Numbered from the stretch's first letter, positions 34,145 to 48,450 are shown. The stretch is DNA of 64,000 nucleotides from CAWJMD01 sp963700925 (GCA_963700925.1 OY969553.1:2790001-2854000); one strand, 5' to 3'. Notes: a model not told the origin generated them from the sequence alone. A program made the numbers and translations.

Positions 34145-34932
34145 CCCTGGGTTCGGCGCGGGCAGCGCGTGCAGAGCAGTGCCTCGTCGAGGCGGTAGGC
34201 GAAGCAGCACGTACGACGAAGCCTGGTGGGGTTCGGCCCGACCAGGGCCTCGGCGTCGGGGTCCGTGGATGTCGGGGCGCCGTCCGCGCCCCCGTCCGCA
34301 CGTAGGTTGCTGGTCGCCCAGGCCGCCGCCTCCAGCATGTCGTCGACCATGCCCCAGCGCTGCCGCGACCCGATCTTGACGTCCGGCCGGTAGGCCGCGT
34401 GGAAGTCGGCTGCATGGGCGTTGACGTCTGCACGCAGCACGCCCGCGAGGGTCCGCTCGTCCGGCACCACCTCGGCGTCGGGGTGACCCGCCGCCGGGTC
34501 GTGCGGCAAGCACCGGAACTGCTGGGTCAGCAGAGCGGCGCCGTCGGGCCACCCACCGTCGGAGAGGTGCACGGCGAGCGCCTCCGGTCCGATCGCCGGC
34601 ACGCGCCGCACCAGGCCGAACCAGGTGGCCCCGACCCGGGCGACGACATCGAGGTACCAGCCCATCAGGTACGTCGCGGGCACCTCCGGAGGCGGTGGAC
34701 GGTGGTGCGTGCGGGTCAGCTGCTCGGTGACTGCCACGAGCCACCCGTCCAGAGCACCGGGAACGGAGAGCAGGTCGGCGCAGGCGTGCCAACCGCGGCC
34801 TGGGCCTTCAGCGGCGGGCAGATCGCTGACCGACGCTGCGCGTACGACCGGGAGGTACAGGCCACGACTGACGAGCCGGGCCACAGTGGCGACGTCGGCG
34901 TCCAGGGGATGCGGGTCGGACGGGGGCGCCAC
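34141..34932 (-). CDS. FhuF-like (2Fe-2S) ferric-siderophore reductase family protein
   Basis: The 263-residue protein ends with RRTCCFAYRLDEALLCTRCP, the C-C-x10-C-x2-C cluster of FhuF-type [2Fe-2S] proteins, which reduce ferric iron released from siderophores in the cytoplasm. The upstream part (DVVARVGATWFGLVRRVPAI and neighbouring segments) is the weakly conserved helical domain of the family. It starts at GTG 34932. ACGGTA on the plus strand (TACCGT on the coding strand) lies 8 bases upstream and could be a -10 element. No siderophore gene is nearby. Confidence 0.8.
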   Translation of the reverse strand: MAPPSDPHPLDADVATVARLVSRGLYLPVVRAASVSDLPAAEGPGRGWHACADLLSVPGALDGWLVAVTEQLTRTHHRPPPPEVPATYLMGWYLDVVARVGATWFGLVRRVPAIGPEALAVHLSDGGWPDGAALLTQQFRCLPHDPAAGHPDAEVVPDERTLAGVLRADVNAHAADFHAAYRPDVKIGSRQRWGMVDDMLEAAAWATSNLRADGGADGAPTSTDPDAEALVGPNPTRLRRTCCFAYRLDEALLCTRCPRRTQG

Positions 34933-35070
34933 AGCCCAGGACGGTACCTGTGTGGGACCCGTCCGAGACCTGTGCGTGACCCCTGCACGACGCTACGCCC
35001 GGAGCGAACAGCCGCCCGGAACAGCGTTCTCGTGCGGGCCGTTGTACGGAGCACCACCCGCCCGTGGAGT

Positions 35071-35107
35071 GGACCACCCTTCGTGGTCCGGCTTGCGGGG
35101 ATACGAT
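35071..35107 (+). promoter_or_regulatory. Inverted repeat and -10-like element upstream of clpC
   Basis: GGACCAC at 35071-35077 and GTGGTCC at 35083-35089 form a perfect 7-base inverted repeat with a 5-base spacer, about 85 bases before clpC. A -10-like TACGAT lies at 35102-35107, so the repeat covers the -35 position. It could be an operator or a small hairpin. It does not fit the ClgR box I know for actinobacterial clp genes. Confidence 0.35.
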
Positions 35108-35174
35108 CGAACGGTCAGCCGGGCGCCGACACGACGTCGGCAACCTCCCGCCGACCGCTCGCGAGGAGATCTGC

Positions 35175-37682
<2,508 letters not shown>

Positions 37683-37714
37683 CACTCGGCTAGCACAGCT
37701 CAAACCACACGAGT

Positions 37715-37756
37715 TGTCAGAACGTCCACCTCTGTTCAGGGGTGGACGTTCTGACA
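37715..37756 (+). terminator. Strong hairpin downstream of clpC
   Basis: An 18-base arm TGTCAGAACGTCCACCTC pairs with its partner at 37739-37756 around the loop TGTTCA, with one G-T pair. It starts 32 bases after the clpC stop. There is no T-run, which is common in actinobacterial terminators. Confidence 0.8.
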
Positions 37757-37791
37757 CTCAGGCACGTGCACAGCCCGGGTCAGGGTCCGAG

Positions 37792-38072
37792 CTAGACGTC
37801 GACGAGCTGGAGCTCAGCCAGCTCGGGGCCGGGCGGCATCTCGGTGAAGCCCGCGGCCCTGAGCACCTCGTGCAGTGCGGGCTCGACCCTCTCGGACCGG
37901 AACCTGGTGAAGGCATCTGCGGAGTCCCAGATCTCGAGGTGTCCGAAGCCCCGTGTCGCCCTTCACGACGACGTGGGCGACAAGCCGTCGACCGGCTCCT
38001 CGCCGATAGTCGAGTCACCTCGTGGTACATGTCCACCGTCGCGGGGACCTCGTACTCACATGCGTACGTCAT
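37792..38072 (-). pseudogene. Frameshifted small ABM-like protein gene
   Basis: The start reads MTYACEYEVPATVDMYHEVT and the end, in another frame, reads GFGHLEIWDSADAFTRFRSE, then RVEPALHEVL and AELQLVDV. Together they look like one dimeric alpha-beta-barrel (ABM/DUF1330-type) protein of about 95 residues. I count three single-base shifts between start and end: after HEVT, at GGCTTGTC (one base short) and at CTTCGGACAC (one base extra). It is divergent from the TetR pseudogene, a layout typical of a regulator and its target. Confidence 0.6.
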
Positions 38073-38143
38073 GGTGTGTCACCTTCCTCTGTGAGTAGAC
38101 TTTGAGTGAGAATGACTTCTACTGAACTAGGAGTATTGATCAC

Positions 38144-38816
38144 GTGCCCGATCCCGTCAAGCCCGAAACGTGCCTACGACAGCACCCCTCCGTCAGGAGC
38201 GCGCTCGCCAGAGCCGACGCGCAGTGCTGGCCAGCGCGCCGAGCCCTGTTCCTCGAGCGGGGCTTCGCGGCGACGACGATGGCCGACGTCGCCGACGCCG
38301 CCGGCGTCTCGGTCAAGAACGTGCTACAAGGTGTTCAAGAACAAGGTCGGCCTGGCCAGGGCGGTCTTCGACGTGGCGATCGCCGGCGACGACGACGCAG
38401 TGCCGATGGTCGAACGTCCGACGCTGATCAGGGTCGCGCGAGGAACCGGACCCGCGACGCAAGCATGGCCTCTACGGCAAGCACCTCGCCGAAGTCGCGC
38501 CACGCCATGTGCCGTTCCAGCTCGTCATTCTCGATGCCGCGGCGGGCGACCCTGAGGCAGCGAGGGTCTGGGACCTGCTCCAGGCCGAGCGCCTGCGCGG
38601 GATGGCCATGTTCGCCAAGAGCCTCGCGCCGAGGGTCACCTGCGCGACGGGATCACGGCGACCGAGGCACGCGACGTGATCTGGAACTACAACTCGGCGG
38701 AGCTCTACCGGCTCCTGGTGATCGAACGCGGATGGTCAGCGGCGCGCTACGGCCGATGGGTCGGGGAGGCCCTCACAGCAGCTCTGCTTCCAGGCGACTC
38801 GGGCTCACGCTCCTAG
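38144..38816 (+). pseudogene. Frameshifted TetR-family regulator gene
   Basis: The frame from GTG 38144 holds a TetR helix-turn-helix (FLERGFAATTMADVADAAGV), then shifts; the next frame continues YKVFKNKVGLARAVFDVAIA. Later fragments in other frames read LAEVAPRHVPFQLVILDAAA and RDGITATEARDVIWNYNSAE, ending WVGEALTAALLPGD before the TAG at 38814. At least three indels break the gene. A TAGGAG ribosome site is still present. It shares its CTAG with the stop of a ROK gene remnant on the other strand. Confidence 0.65.
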
Positions 38817-38880
38817 TGCTTGACGCACGCCTCGACCTCGTCGGCCGAGAGTGCGTGCTGCACGACCACTGCCGCGGCGG
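38813..38880 (-). pseudogene. 3' remnant of a second ROK-family gene
   Basis: Read on the minus strand this encodes AVVVQHALSADEVEACVKH and a stop, matching the C-terminus of the ROK regulator at 42437 (AMVVQHALSADEVEARVTA). In DNA, 38822-38880 aligns with 42455-42513 with about five mismatches. The rest of the gene is missing and different DNA begins at about 38881. The 38881-39100 stretch holds no gene I can support. Confidence 0.65.
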
Positions 38881-39100
38881 CCCACCGCCATCACGTGACC
38901 CCAACGACCACCGACAAGACCGCCCAAACGCAGCAGGATGCACAAGCGGGATCGAGCTACGCCACGTCAGAGGATGCTAGCCACCGCAGCGAAGTGCTGG
39001 CCATAGCCGGCGTGGGGATGACACGGGTAGCGCGGCTCCCTGCCACTGGAACAGCCTGCCATGGCTCGACATCAACAGAACACTGCCCCACACTTCGTCC

Positions 39101-42100
39101 ATGGCGGAACTTGCACTCTTGGCAAAGATACTGGGTAGCGCGGCGTCAGTAGGCCTCAAAGCGGGCATGCAGAAACGCAGTGCAAAACGGACGGTAAAAG
39201 GCAGAAAGAGTGTTGAGGAGGCACTTGCGACGTGTGTCAACACGGACCAGGTGAGGGTCCGGACAACCGCGCGACTCGCAGCGGCAGGGCTTGGGCAAGT
39301 CGAAGCAGAGGAGGTAGCCTCCTTCCTGATTAGCGATGAAGGAGTCGAGTTCATCAGGGCCGCCTTGGTATATGTTCTGGGCGGGGCGCAGGAGAATCTC
39401 ACCAGTAGTGCGCACCTCGCACACCACGGAGCGATGTTGATGGCCCTGCGGGCACGCCACGAGGCGCCGCACCACGCAGTTGGTCCGCCGCACTCTTAGA
39501 AAGCATCACAGAGTCGATTAAGTCCAGCGTCGCGTCACTCGAAAAGTCGGACTATAATTATCTTCCGATTCTACGCGCTCAGGCGAGGGCGGCGTCTGCA
39601 AATGGATCATTGATAGGTGCGCGGTCTCTTCCGGGTCGAACCTTTCGGCTTTCCCGCCTCGTGCTCAATGCTGACCGCATAGCTCTTGCTGCGGTTGAAG
39701 AATACGTGAAGGGTCTCCATGAGGAGGTCAAATACTTCAGCGTCACAACGGTAGGGAAGCTTTTCAAGGCAGACACCGAGAGAGGTGTCATTCACAGCCT
39801 AGTCGAACCACGCGCTGGTCGGAGTAGTGAAACGGCCCCCTTACGATTTGACTTCGGGACGGATCCCCTTAGCGCCGTCCTGGTGCAGCGGCGCGTCGTC
39901 CTCCTGGGAGACCGGGTGGGGGCAAATCAACGCTTGTCCGGCGCATTGCAAATCTGGCATGCCTGGCCGCATTCGGAGGGGACTCCGTTAACGTCCCGTT
40001 CGTAGTCAGCCTTCGGCACTTTGCGACCCATATGAGAACAAAGCCTACCGGAGGGCTCCTCGAATACCTGCACGCGCAAATCAATTCAGACTTCCATGCC
40101 GAGATGACGCCTGAGACTATTCGCTATCTGCTTCACGTCGGTCGAGCTCTGGTTCTCTTCGACGGACTTGATGAGGTCCTTAAGATCGACGAAAGACACG
40201 CAGTAGCTGACAAGATTTGGCGATTCGCCGATGCTTTCCCCTCATCCTCCTACGTGGTCACCTCGCGTCTGGTCGGTTACAACGAGGTCCCGGTGTCTGC
40301 ATTCCCATTCGAGTGGGAGGTGCGCCCATTCGACAACAGCCGCATTGAGAGCTACTGCGAGTGGTTCTTTGAGCAGCACTCCCACAGTGCGGAGCCTCAA
40401 GCGCGAGCCAGCGACTTCATGCGTGACTCTAGAGGAATTCCGGATCTCCGCGCCAATCCCCTGCTCCTAGGCGTCCTGTGCGCCCTGTTCGCCCAAGGGA
40501 GGCGACTGCCGCGCAATCGTTCCAACCTCTATTTGAAGTGTGCCGAAATGCTCTTCGAGGAGTGGGACGCCCTAAAGGGAACGACAGTTTCCGTCGACGA
40601 CCAGGACTCCACAGCAGATGCGATTCGTGAGATCGCGCTGAGGACGTTCATGTCGGGGGTAGAAGAGATTTCCGAGGAATCTCTGACTCAGCAACTCGAG
40701 TCGTACTATAAGCGAGAACGTAGGGGTGGGCGAGCAGAATCAAGAAGGTTTGCGAAGCAAGCGTTGAACCTCTGGCGCGGGAGGCAGTGGGTCTTAGTCT
40801 TTGCTGGTGAGCATGAGGACGAGGTATTCTTCCGTTTCGCTCACCGCTCCTTCCTAGAGTACTTCGCTGCGGAACAGCTCGTCTTTGAGTGCGCAGATGG
40901 GAGAGGCCTTTGGGACGCTTTGCGCGAATTCGTAGAAACCCGGACCGCCGTTCAGTTCACGCTCCTATGCATTGAGATGCTGGCCCGAAAGACCCGTCAC
41001 AGCGTGGACGCCTTCCTGTCACTGGCCCTCGAGGAAGTGGCTGAACTTGAGGACATTGGCGCCTTTAGCACTCATCTCCTCTGCGCCGAAGCGCTAGCCG
41101 TAACACGAGGTGAACCCAGCTTAAGACTGGCAGTTGCACGGTCGATGGTGGGAGAACTGGCTCGGGTACTTCCGGCTTCGAGCATTGGGGAGTTGACTGC
41201 GACGGGTTATAGCGGCAACGCATACCAGGATCTCTTCAACTCTGCCTACGATTGGGAACTCGGAGATATCGACAGTGAGGATGAATCCCGCGCGCAACTG
41301 GGGTTCGGCGCTCCTTACCGCGGACCCGGCTCGGCTAGTGAGATTGGTCTGGCACATGAGGATGCGGGCCTGCTCTTGCTTGCCCTTAGCAATGTTTCGA
41401 AGCCTGAGCGCGAGCAACTCCTGGCAGCCGTGATGGATTCAGTGGTGAAATTGGCGTCGTCAGAGGTGGCTGCCGCTGCTCGCGTCAGCATCTTCCTCCT
41501 ACAACTTCCGCATGTGGAGTCGTGGGAGCAGGTGGACGCGGATTTCCGAGTGTACTGCATAAGGGCAGCCACAGGCGTGTGGGCATTGGTTCAACAGCAG
41601 TTGCGGCCAGAACACTTGGTCAGTCTTGATGGCTACGTTCTTATCCAGTACGTGAGGGGTTGGGGGCAATTCTGGCCTCAGGCTTGCCAGGTGTTGGGGG
41701 CGCGAGGTCTCTTCTAGGCGGCTTCCCTTTGTCCGTCGAACTCCGCCCCGGCACGGCAGCGCATTCCGTTGCTCGGATCCTAGGGCTTTCCGTCGGGTCT
41801 ACGAGGGCTCCCAGCGACACTTCGATTCGATCGGCACGTCCTTGAGGAATCGTTCTGGCCCGACATGGCCGTCTCGATCCTGGCCGGCTATCAGAAGGGG
41901 TGGCGAGTTCGTTCAGAAGTTCGAGGACTACTCGTTGGGCGACTTGACACAGTGGCATCCGTCGACACATGGATCGCGCGACTTTCGTTGCTCGGTCTAC
42001 TTGTTGCCCTCGAACTGTACGATGAGCACGAGTTTACCGATTCCGTGATTGCAGATATTCGCGATGCGCACTTGAAGAAGGACTATGAGGATTGCCTTGC

Positions 42101-42224
42101 ACTGATCAGGCAGGCCCGGGCGGGAGTTGGGGATGCGTTGGATTTGTCGTTCTTAGGCATCCCGGACTCTTGGCGAAGGGTGGAGGAATCAATCACCCGC
42201 GCTATCGCACACGCCTTTGCGTAG
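39101..42224 (+). pseudogene. Decayed NACHT-family STAND NTPase
   Basis: Frame pieces add up to a protein of about 1000 residues. The first piece starts MAELALLAKILGSAASVGLK. A second frame carries ALLESITESIKSSVASLEKS onward to RSSETAPLRFDF. A base missing at about 39912 breaks the P-loop: the restored reading is LLGDPGGGKSTLVRRI. The main open piece (to 41717) has the NACHT Walker B LVLFDGLDEVLK, VVTSRLVGYNEVPVSAF and NPLLLGVLCALFA. After 41717 further shifts lead to a last piece ending AITRAIAHAFA-like at 42224. The region has visibly lower GC than its surroundings. NACHT proteins include phage-defence NTPases; this copy seems dead. Confidence 0.75.
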
Positions 42225-42436
42225 AGGTCCGGATCGCCCGCAACACCAGCGTACTGTCAGCCATGACATGTTCTTTGGCTGCCTGGGTCTTTCGATGAGA
42301 CTTCGCACGCGAAGCTTCCGACGCACACTAGGCGCAAAGTGAACGGGTTGCATGTCTGGAGCAGGCCCATCGCAGGAACTGGCAAGGTGTGCCGTTGCCG
42401 GATCTCGCCTGCGAAGCAATCACAACCGTGATGGCC

Positions 42437-43684
42437 TCAGGCCCGTAGCGCGGTGACCCGCGCCTCGACCTCGTCGGCCGAGAGCGCGTGCTGCACAACC
42501 ATTGCCGCGGCGCCGAGCACACCGGCCTGCTCGCCGGCGCGCGACGCGATGATGCGCAGCGACCCGGTGGCCAGCGGCAGCGACCGGCCGTAGACGACCT
42601 CGCGAACGCCCGCCAGCAGGCTCTCGCCACCCTCGACCATCAGGCCGCCGACGACGATGACGGACGGGTTCAGCAGGCTGACGGCCGTCGCCAGGACCGC
42701 GCCGATGTCACGCCCGGCCTGGCGCAGCGCACGCGTGGCCGGGATGTTGCCGGCGCGCACCAGGTCGACCACCTCGCGCCCGTTCGCGGCCGGCACGCCG
42801 GCCGCGGTGAGGCGAGCGGCGATGGCCGGGCCACTGGCGATGGCCTCGAGGCACCCGGTGTTGCCGCAGCGGCACGGCGCGTCGCCTCCGCCGGGAGCCT
42901 GCACGTGGCCGAGGTCGCCGGCCGCGCCCTGCGCACCTCGCTGCAGGCGCCCCTCGCTGATGATGCCCGCGCCGATTCCGGTGGCGACCTTGACGAAGAT
43001 CATGTGGACGGGTTCGATTCCGGCAGAAGGTATCTCGTCCACCGTGGAAGTGCGCGCCAGCTCACCCCTCACCAGCTCACCCAGCGCCATCACGTTCACG
43101 TCGTTGTCGACCAGCACCGGGCACCCGAGCCCCGCGGCGACGGTGCCTGGCACGTCGAAGCCGTCCCAGCCCGGCATGATCGGGGGGTTGGTCGGACGTC
43201 CGGTCGAGTGCTCGACGGGACCGGGCAGCCCGATGCCGACACCGATCAGCTGGTCGGGGCGCCGCCCCGACTGCCGCAGCAGCGTCTTGCCGTGGCGAAC
43301 CAGCCACTTCAGCACCGGCTCCGGACCACGCGAGATCTCGAGCGGGGCCCCGTGCTCGGCCAGGATCGTGCCGCCCAGGTCGGTGACCGCGAGCCGTGCG
43401 TGAGTCGCTCCGATGTCGGCGCCGAGCACCGCGTACCCACCGGGGTCGAACGCGAACCGTGTCGGGGGCCGACCACCGGTCGAGACCGAGTCGGAGACCA
43501 GCACGACCAGTCTCGCGTCGACCAGCGCGTCGAGGCGCAGCCCGACCGTCGACCGGGAAAGCCCTGTGCGCTCGATGATCTCGGCCCGCGTCCAGGCCTG
43601 ACCGTCGCGTAGGAGCTGCAGGATCGCGCCCGCTCCCGTCCCTTGGACGGCGCTCCCGAGAGTAGGTGCGGTCGTCATCGGCAT
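42437..43684 (-). CDS. ROK-family transcriptional repressor
   Basis: The 415-residue protein has an N-terminal winged helix-turn-helix (AWTRAEIIERTGLSRSTVGL) and a ROK sugar-kinase-like domain with GADIGATHARLAVTDL, GIGLPGPVEHSTG, DNDVNVMALGE and the zinc-type motif CRCGNTGCLEA. ROK regulators of this type (XylR/NagC-like) respond to sugars and control transport genes. It diverges from the Gfo/Idh gene at 43787, whose operon encodes a sugar ABC transporter, so that operon is the likely target. The 212 bases between it and the NACHT remnant hold no gene I can support. Confidence 0.9.
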   Translation of the reverse strand: MPMTTAPTLGSAVQGTGAGAILQLLRDGQAWTRAEIIERTGLSRSTVGLRLDALVDARLVVLVSDSVSTGGRPPTRFAFDPGGYAVLGADIGATHARLAVTDLGGTILAEHGAPLEISRGPEPVLKWLVRHGKTLLRQSGRRPDQLIGVGIGLPGPVEHSTGRPTNPPIMPGWDGFDVPGTVAAGLGCPVLVDNDVNVMALGELVRGELARTSTVDEIPSAGIEPVHMIFVKVATGIGAGIISEGRLQRGAQGAAGDLGHVQAPGGGDAPCRCGNTGCLEAIASGPAIAARLTAAGVPAANGREVVDLVRAGNIPATRALRQAGRDIGAVLATAVSLLNPSVIVVGGLMVEGGESLLAGVREVVYGRSLPLATGSLRIIASRAGEQAGVLGAAAMVVQHALSADEVEARVTALRA

Positions 43685-43749
43685 AGTGAAACACAGGGGG
43701 CTTCTGTAAGGAACGACCTCACTTCAACGAATCTGCCACCTACTTTTGC

Positions 43750-43779
43750 TTGACGGTCGACGGAAGTCCGGCCTACGGT
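43750..43779 (+). promoter_or_regulatory. Promoter of the sugar operon, probably leaderless
   Basis: TTGACG at 43750-43755 and TACGGT at 43774-43779 are separated by 18 bases. Transcription would begin about 7 bases later, at the ATG at 43787, giving a leaderless mRNA. The ROK repressor is divergent, so its operator probably lies in this 102-base spacer, but I could not define it. Confidence 0.5.
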
Positions 43780-43786
43780 CTGCGGC

Positions 43787-44918
43787 ATGGCGCCGACGCC
43801 GGCCACGGCTTCCCAGACCCCGATGGCCACCGCCACTGACTCCCGTGCCGCGCTGCGCGTCGGGATCGTCGGTACCGGGTTCATGGCCAGGGTGCACGCT
43901 CGCGCAGCCCTCGTCAGCGGCGCAGACCTCGTCGGTGTCGTCGGCTCGTCTCCGGCATCAGGAGCGGCGGCGGCAGCAGCCCTCGGAGTGGCCCGCGGTT
44001 ACCCCGATGTCGAGTCCCTGGTTGCCGACGTCGACATCGTCCACGTCTGCACCCCGAATGACACGCACGTCGACCTGACAAAGGCTGCACTGCAGGCTGG
44101 CCGTCACGTGGTGTGCGAGAAGCCGCTTGCCACAAGCCGTTCCGACGCGCTCACGCTGCAGCGGCAGGCCGACGCTGCTGGCGTCGTGGGCACCGTCCCG
44201 TTTGTGTACCGGTTCCACCCGATGGTGCGCGAAGCTCGAGCGCGGGTTGCCGCCGGGCAGGCCGGCACGATCGGCCTGCTGCACGGCACCTACCTGCAGG
44301 ACTGGCTCTCGCGTGGCACCGACGACGACTGGCGGGTCGACCCCGGCCGCGGTGGTGCCTCGCGTGCGTTCGGCGACATCGGCTCTCACTGGTGCGATCT
44401 AGCCGAGTTCGTGACGGGCGACCGCATCGCTCGGCTCTCGGCGCGCACGTCGACCGTGCAGCCGCAGCGCCACGGCGTCGACGTCACGACCGAGGACGTG
44501 GTGACGCTGCAGTTCGAGACCGCGGCCGGCGTGCTCGGCTCCGCTGTCATCAGCCAGGTGGCCGCAGGTCGCAAGAACCGGCTGTACCTCGAGGTCAGCG
44601 GCACCGACGCCAGCCTGGCGTTCGACCAGGAGGCGCCGGAGCTGCTCTGGGTCGGCCAGCGCGAGGCCTCGCAGCAGCTGGTGCGCGACCCCGGCACCCT
44701 CTCTGCCGACGCGACGAGGCTCAGCCGCCTGCCCGCAGGCCACGCGCAGGGCTACCAGGACTGCTTCGACTCCTTCGTTGCCGACACCTACTCCGCCGTT
44801 GCCGGTGACTACGCCGACGGCCTGCCGACCTTCGCCGACGGTGCGCGCTCCGCCGCGCTGGTCGACGCGGCGATGACCTCTGCCGCGTCCGCCGGCGCCT
44901 GGACAGAGGTGGACGCCG

Positions 44919-44926
<8 letters not shown>
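43787..44926 (+). CDS. Gfo/Idh/MocA-family oxidoreductase
   Basis: The 379-residue protein has an N-terminal Rossmann fold with VGIVGTGFMARVHA, the family motif VVCEKPLAT and the C-terminal mixed sheet domain with GDIGSHWCDL. Such enzymes oxidise or reduce sugars and inositols with NAD(P). As first gene of the ABC/isomerase operon it probably acts on the imported substrate. Its end overlaps the next gene by 8 bases. An internal ATG at codon 13 (MATATDSRAALRVG) is a possible alternative start. Confidence 0.9.
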
Positions 44927-46414
<1,488 letters not shown>

Positions 46415-46418
<4 letters not shown>

Positions 46419-47434
46419 GGCGGCGTCTCGGCACCACCGCCATCGTGTACCTCGCGCTGGTCGGCATCGTGCTGGTCGCCGGCGTACTGCTTGCCGTGCA
46501 GGGCCGCAACCTCTTCTCCACTGCGAACACGGTCGACATGCTGACCCGGTCGAGCCTGCTGGGGTTCGTCGCCATCGGCCAGACCCTCGTCATCATGTGC
46601 CGGTCCCTCGACCTGTCGGTCGGCTACGTCGCCGCCCTGTCGAGCCTGGTGGCGGCCACGACGATGGACGGCGACCCGGCGATGGTGGTGCCAGGTGTGC
46701 TCGCGGCCCTCGGCGTCTCCGCCGTGATCGGCCTGGTCAACGGCCTCGTGATCACGCGTCTGAGAGTGAATGCCTTCATCGCGACGCTCGGTATGGGGCT
46801 GCTGCTCAAGGCATACCTCGACACCAGGTACCAGGGACCGGCGGGTGACGTGCCGGCTTCGTTCCAGGGCTTCGGGTACACCCGTATCGCGATCATCCCG
46901 CTGTCGACGGCTGTGATGATCGCTCTTGCAGCGGTTGTCGGCGTCGTCCTGCACCGGAGCCGGCTCGGCTACCACATGTTCGCGGTGGGCGGTAACGACG
47001 AGGTGGCGCGACTGTCGGGTGTGCGGACGGGTCCCACCCTGGTCTGGGCCCACGTGCTCTGCTCGGTGATGGCCGGGATCGCCGGACTGCTGATCGCGGC
47101 GAGGTTCGGCACCGGGAGCGCCCTCGTCTACAACTCGGGGTACGACCTCGACTCCATCGCCGCTGTGGTGCTCGGAGGGACGCTGCTGCTGGGCGGCCGC
47201 GGGTCGGTGGCGGGCACGGTGGGCGGCGTGCTGATCCTGGCCGTGCTCGACACGGTCTTCAACGTGATGCAGGTCGACCCCTTCTTCAAGGACGTGCTGC
47301 GTGGGCTGATCATCGTTGCCGCCGTGGCGATCTACGCGCGTCGCCAGATCGACCCGACGCTCTCCCGTGCGCGCTTCCGGCCCGGCAGACACGGCTCGCT
47401 CCCGCCACCGGCGGTCCAGGAGGTCGCGCAATGA
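46415..47434 (+). CDS. Sugar ABC transporter permease 1
   Basis: The 339-residue RbsC-type permease has about eight to ten membrane helices and the family blocks IGQTLVIMCRSLDLSVGYVA, GLVNGLVITRLRVNAFIATL and GSALVYNSGYDLDSIAAVVL. The ATG overlaps the ATPase stop. It probably pairs with permease 2 in a heterodimer, since both are encoded between one ATPase and one binding protein. Confidence 0.93.
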
Positions 47435-48450
47435 CGTCCATCGTGCGCGCGCTGCGCGGCGGCGGAACCGCAACGGTCGCAGCCCTTCTCGTCCTCATCT
47501 TCGTCGCGATCTTCGCGCTGAACCCGAGCTTCGCCGAGCCCAGCTCGCTGATGGCGTTCATCAAGAAGGCCGCTCCGCTGGTGATCCTCGCCGCCGGCCA
47601 GTACTTCGTCATCGTCTCCGGCGAGTTCGACCTGTCCGTCGGCTCCCTGGTCGGTGCCCAGGTCGTGATCGCAGCCAAGCTGATCGACGGAGAGCAGTCG
47701 CGCACGCTCGGCGTGCTGATGCTGATGCTGGTGTTCGGCCTGGCCGTCGGGCTCGTGAACGGACTGGTGACAACCCTTCTCAAGGTGCCGTCGTTCATCA
47801 CGACACTCGGGATGATGCTCGTGCTGTACGGGGCCGTTCGCCTGTGGACGGGTGGCGCCCCGACAGGTGCACTGTCAGAGGCGTTCCGCCAGTTCGGTCG
47901 TGGCGGCATCGAGGACGTGCCGGGTGTCGGCCAGATTCCCTGGGCGCTGCCGATCATGCTCGCGGTCGGCGCCGGAGCCGTGGCGCTGATGCGGTCGCCG
48001 TTCGGCCGCACCCTGTTCGCCGTCGGCGACAACGCGCTCGCCGCCGCGTTCAGCGGCATCCGGGTGGCGCTCGTCCGCACCACTGCCTTCGTCCTGTCGA
48101 GCCTGCTGGCGACCGTGGCGGCAGTGCTCATCGGTGGCTACGCCGGCGTCACCGCCCAGGTCGGCACGGGGCTGGAATTCGTCGCCATCACTGCCGTGGT
48201 GCTCGGCGGCGTCGTGCTCGGCGGCGGGCAGGGCTGGGTGACCGCGGCGATGTGCGGCGCTCTCGTCCTCGAAGGCCTGTTCACCCTCTTCAACCAGCTG
48301 GGTCTGCCCTCGACCGCCCGGCCCGCCGTTCAGGGCCTCATCATCATCGCGGCCGTCGCCCTGGCAGCCAGGTCGGCGAGTGGGCCCTTGCGCACCCGGC
48401 GCTCCCGGCCCGTCGCGCACGGAACCCCGACACCGGAGCCGACGGGGTAG
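47431..48450 (+). CDS. Sugar ABC transporter permease 2
   Basis: The second RbsC-type permease, also 339 residues, has LAAGQYFVIVSGEFDLSVGS, GLVNGLVTTLLKVPSFITTL and TGLEFVAITAVVLGGVVLGG. It overlaps permease 1 by 4 bases (ATGA). The gap of 81 bases to the binding-protein gene holds no hairpin, so transcription probably continues. Confidence 0.93.
   Translation: MTSIVRALRGGGTATVAALLVLIFVAIFALNPSFAEPSSLMAFIKKAAPLVILAAGQYFVIVSGEFDLSVGSLVGAQVVIAAKLIDGEQSRTLGVLMLMLVFGLAVGLVNGLVTTLLKVPSFITTLGMMLVLYGAVRLWTGGAPTGALSEAFRQFGRGGIEDVPGVGQIPWALPIMLAVGAGAVALMRSPFGRTLFAVGDNALAAAFSGIRVALVRTTAFVLSSLLATVAAVLIGGYAGVTAQVGTGLEFVAITAVVLGGVVLGGGQGWVTAAMCGALVLEGLFTLFNQLGLPSTARPAVQGLIIIAAVALAARSASGPLRTRRSRPVAHGTPTPEPTG

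Noticed and set aside
35080..35110. ClgR or HAIR/HspR operator upstream of clpC
   Set aside because: The bases do not match the motifs I know closely enough; only the plain inverted repeat is reported.
38881..39100. att site or tRNA-type integration site at the left edge of the NACHT insert
   Set aside because: The only direct repeat found is the ROK 3' end at about 91 percent identity; there is no tRNA or integrase gene.
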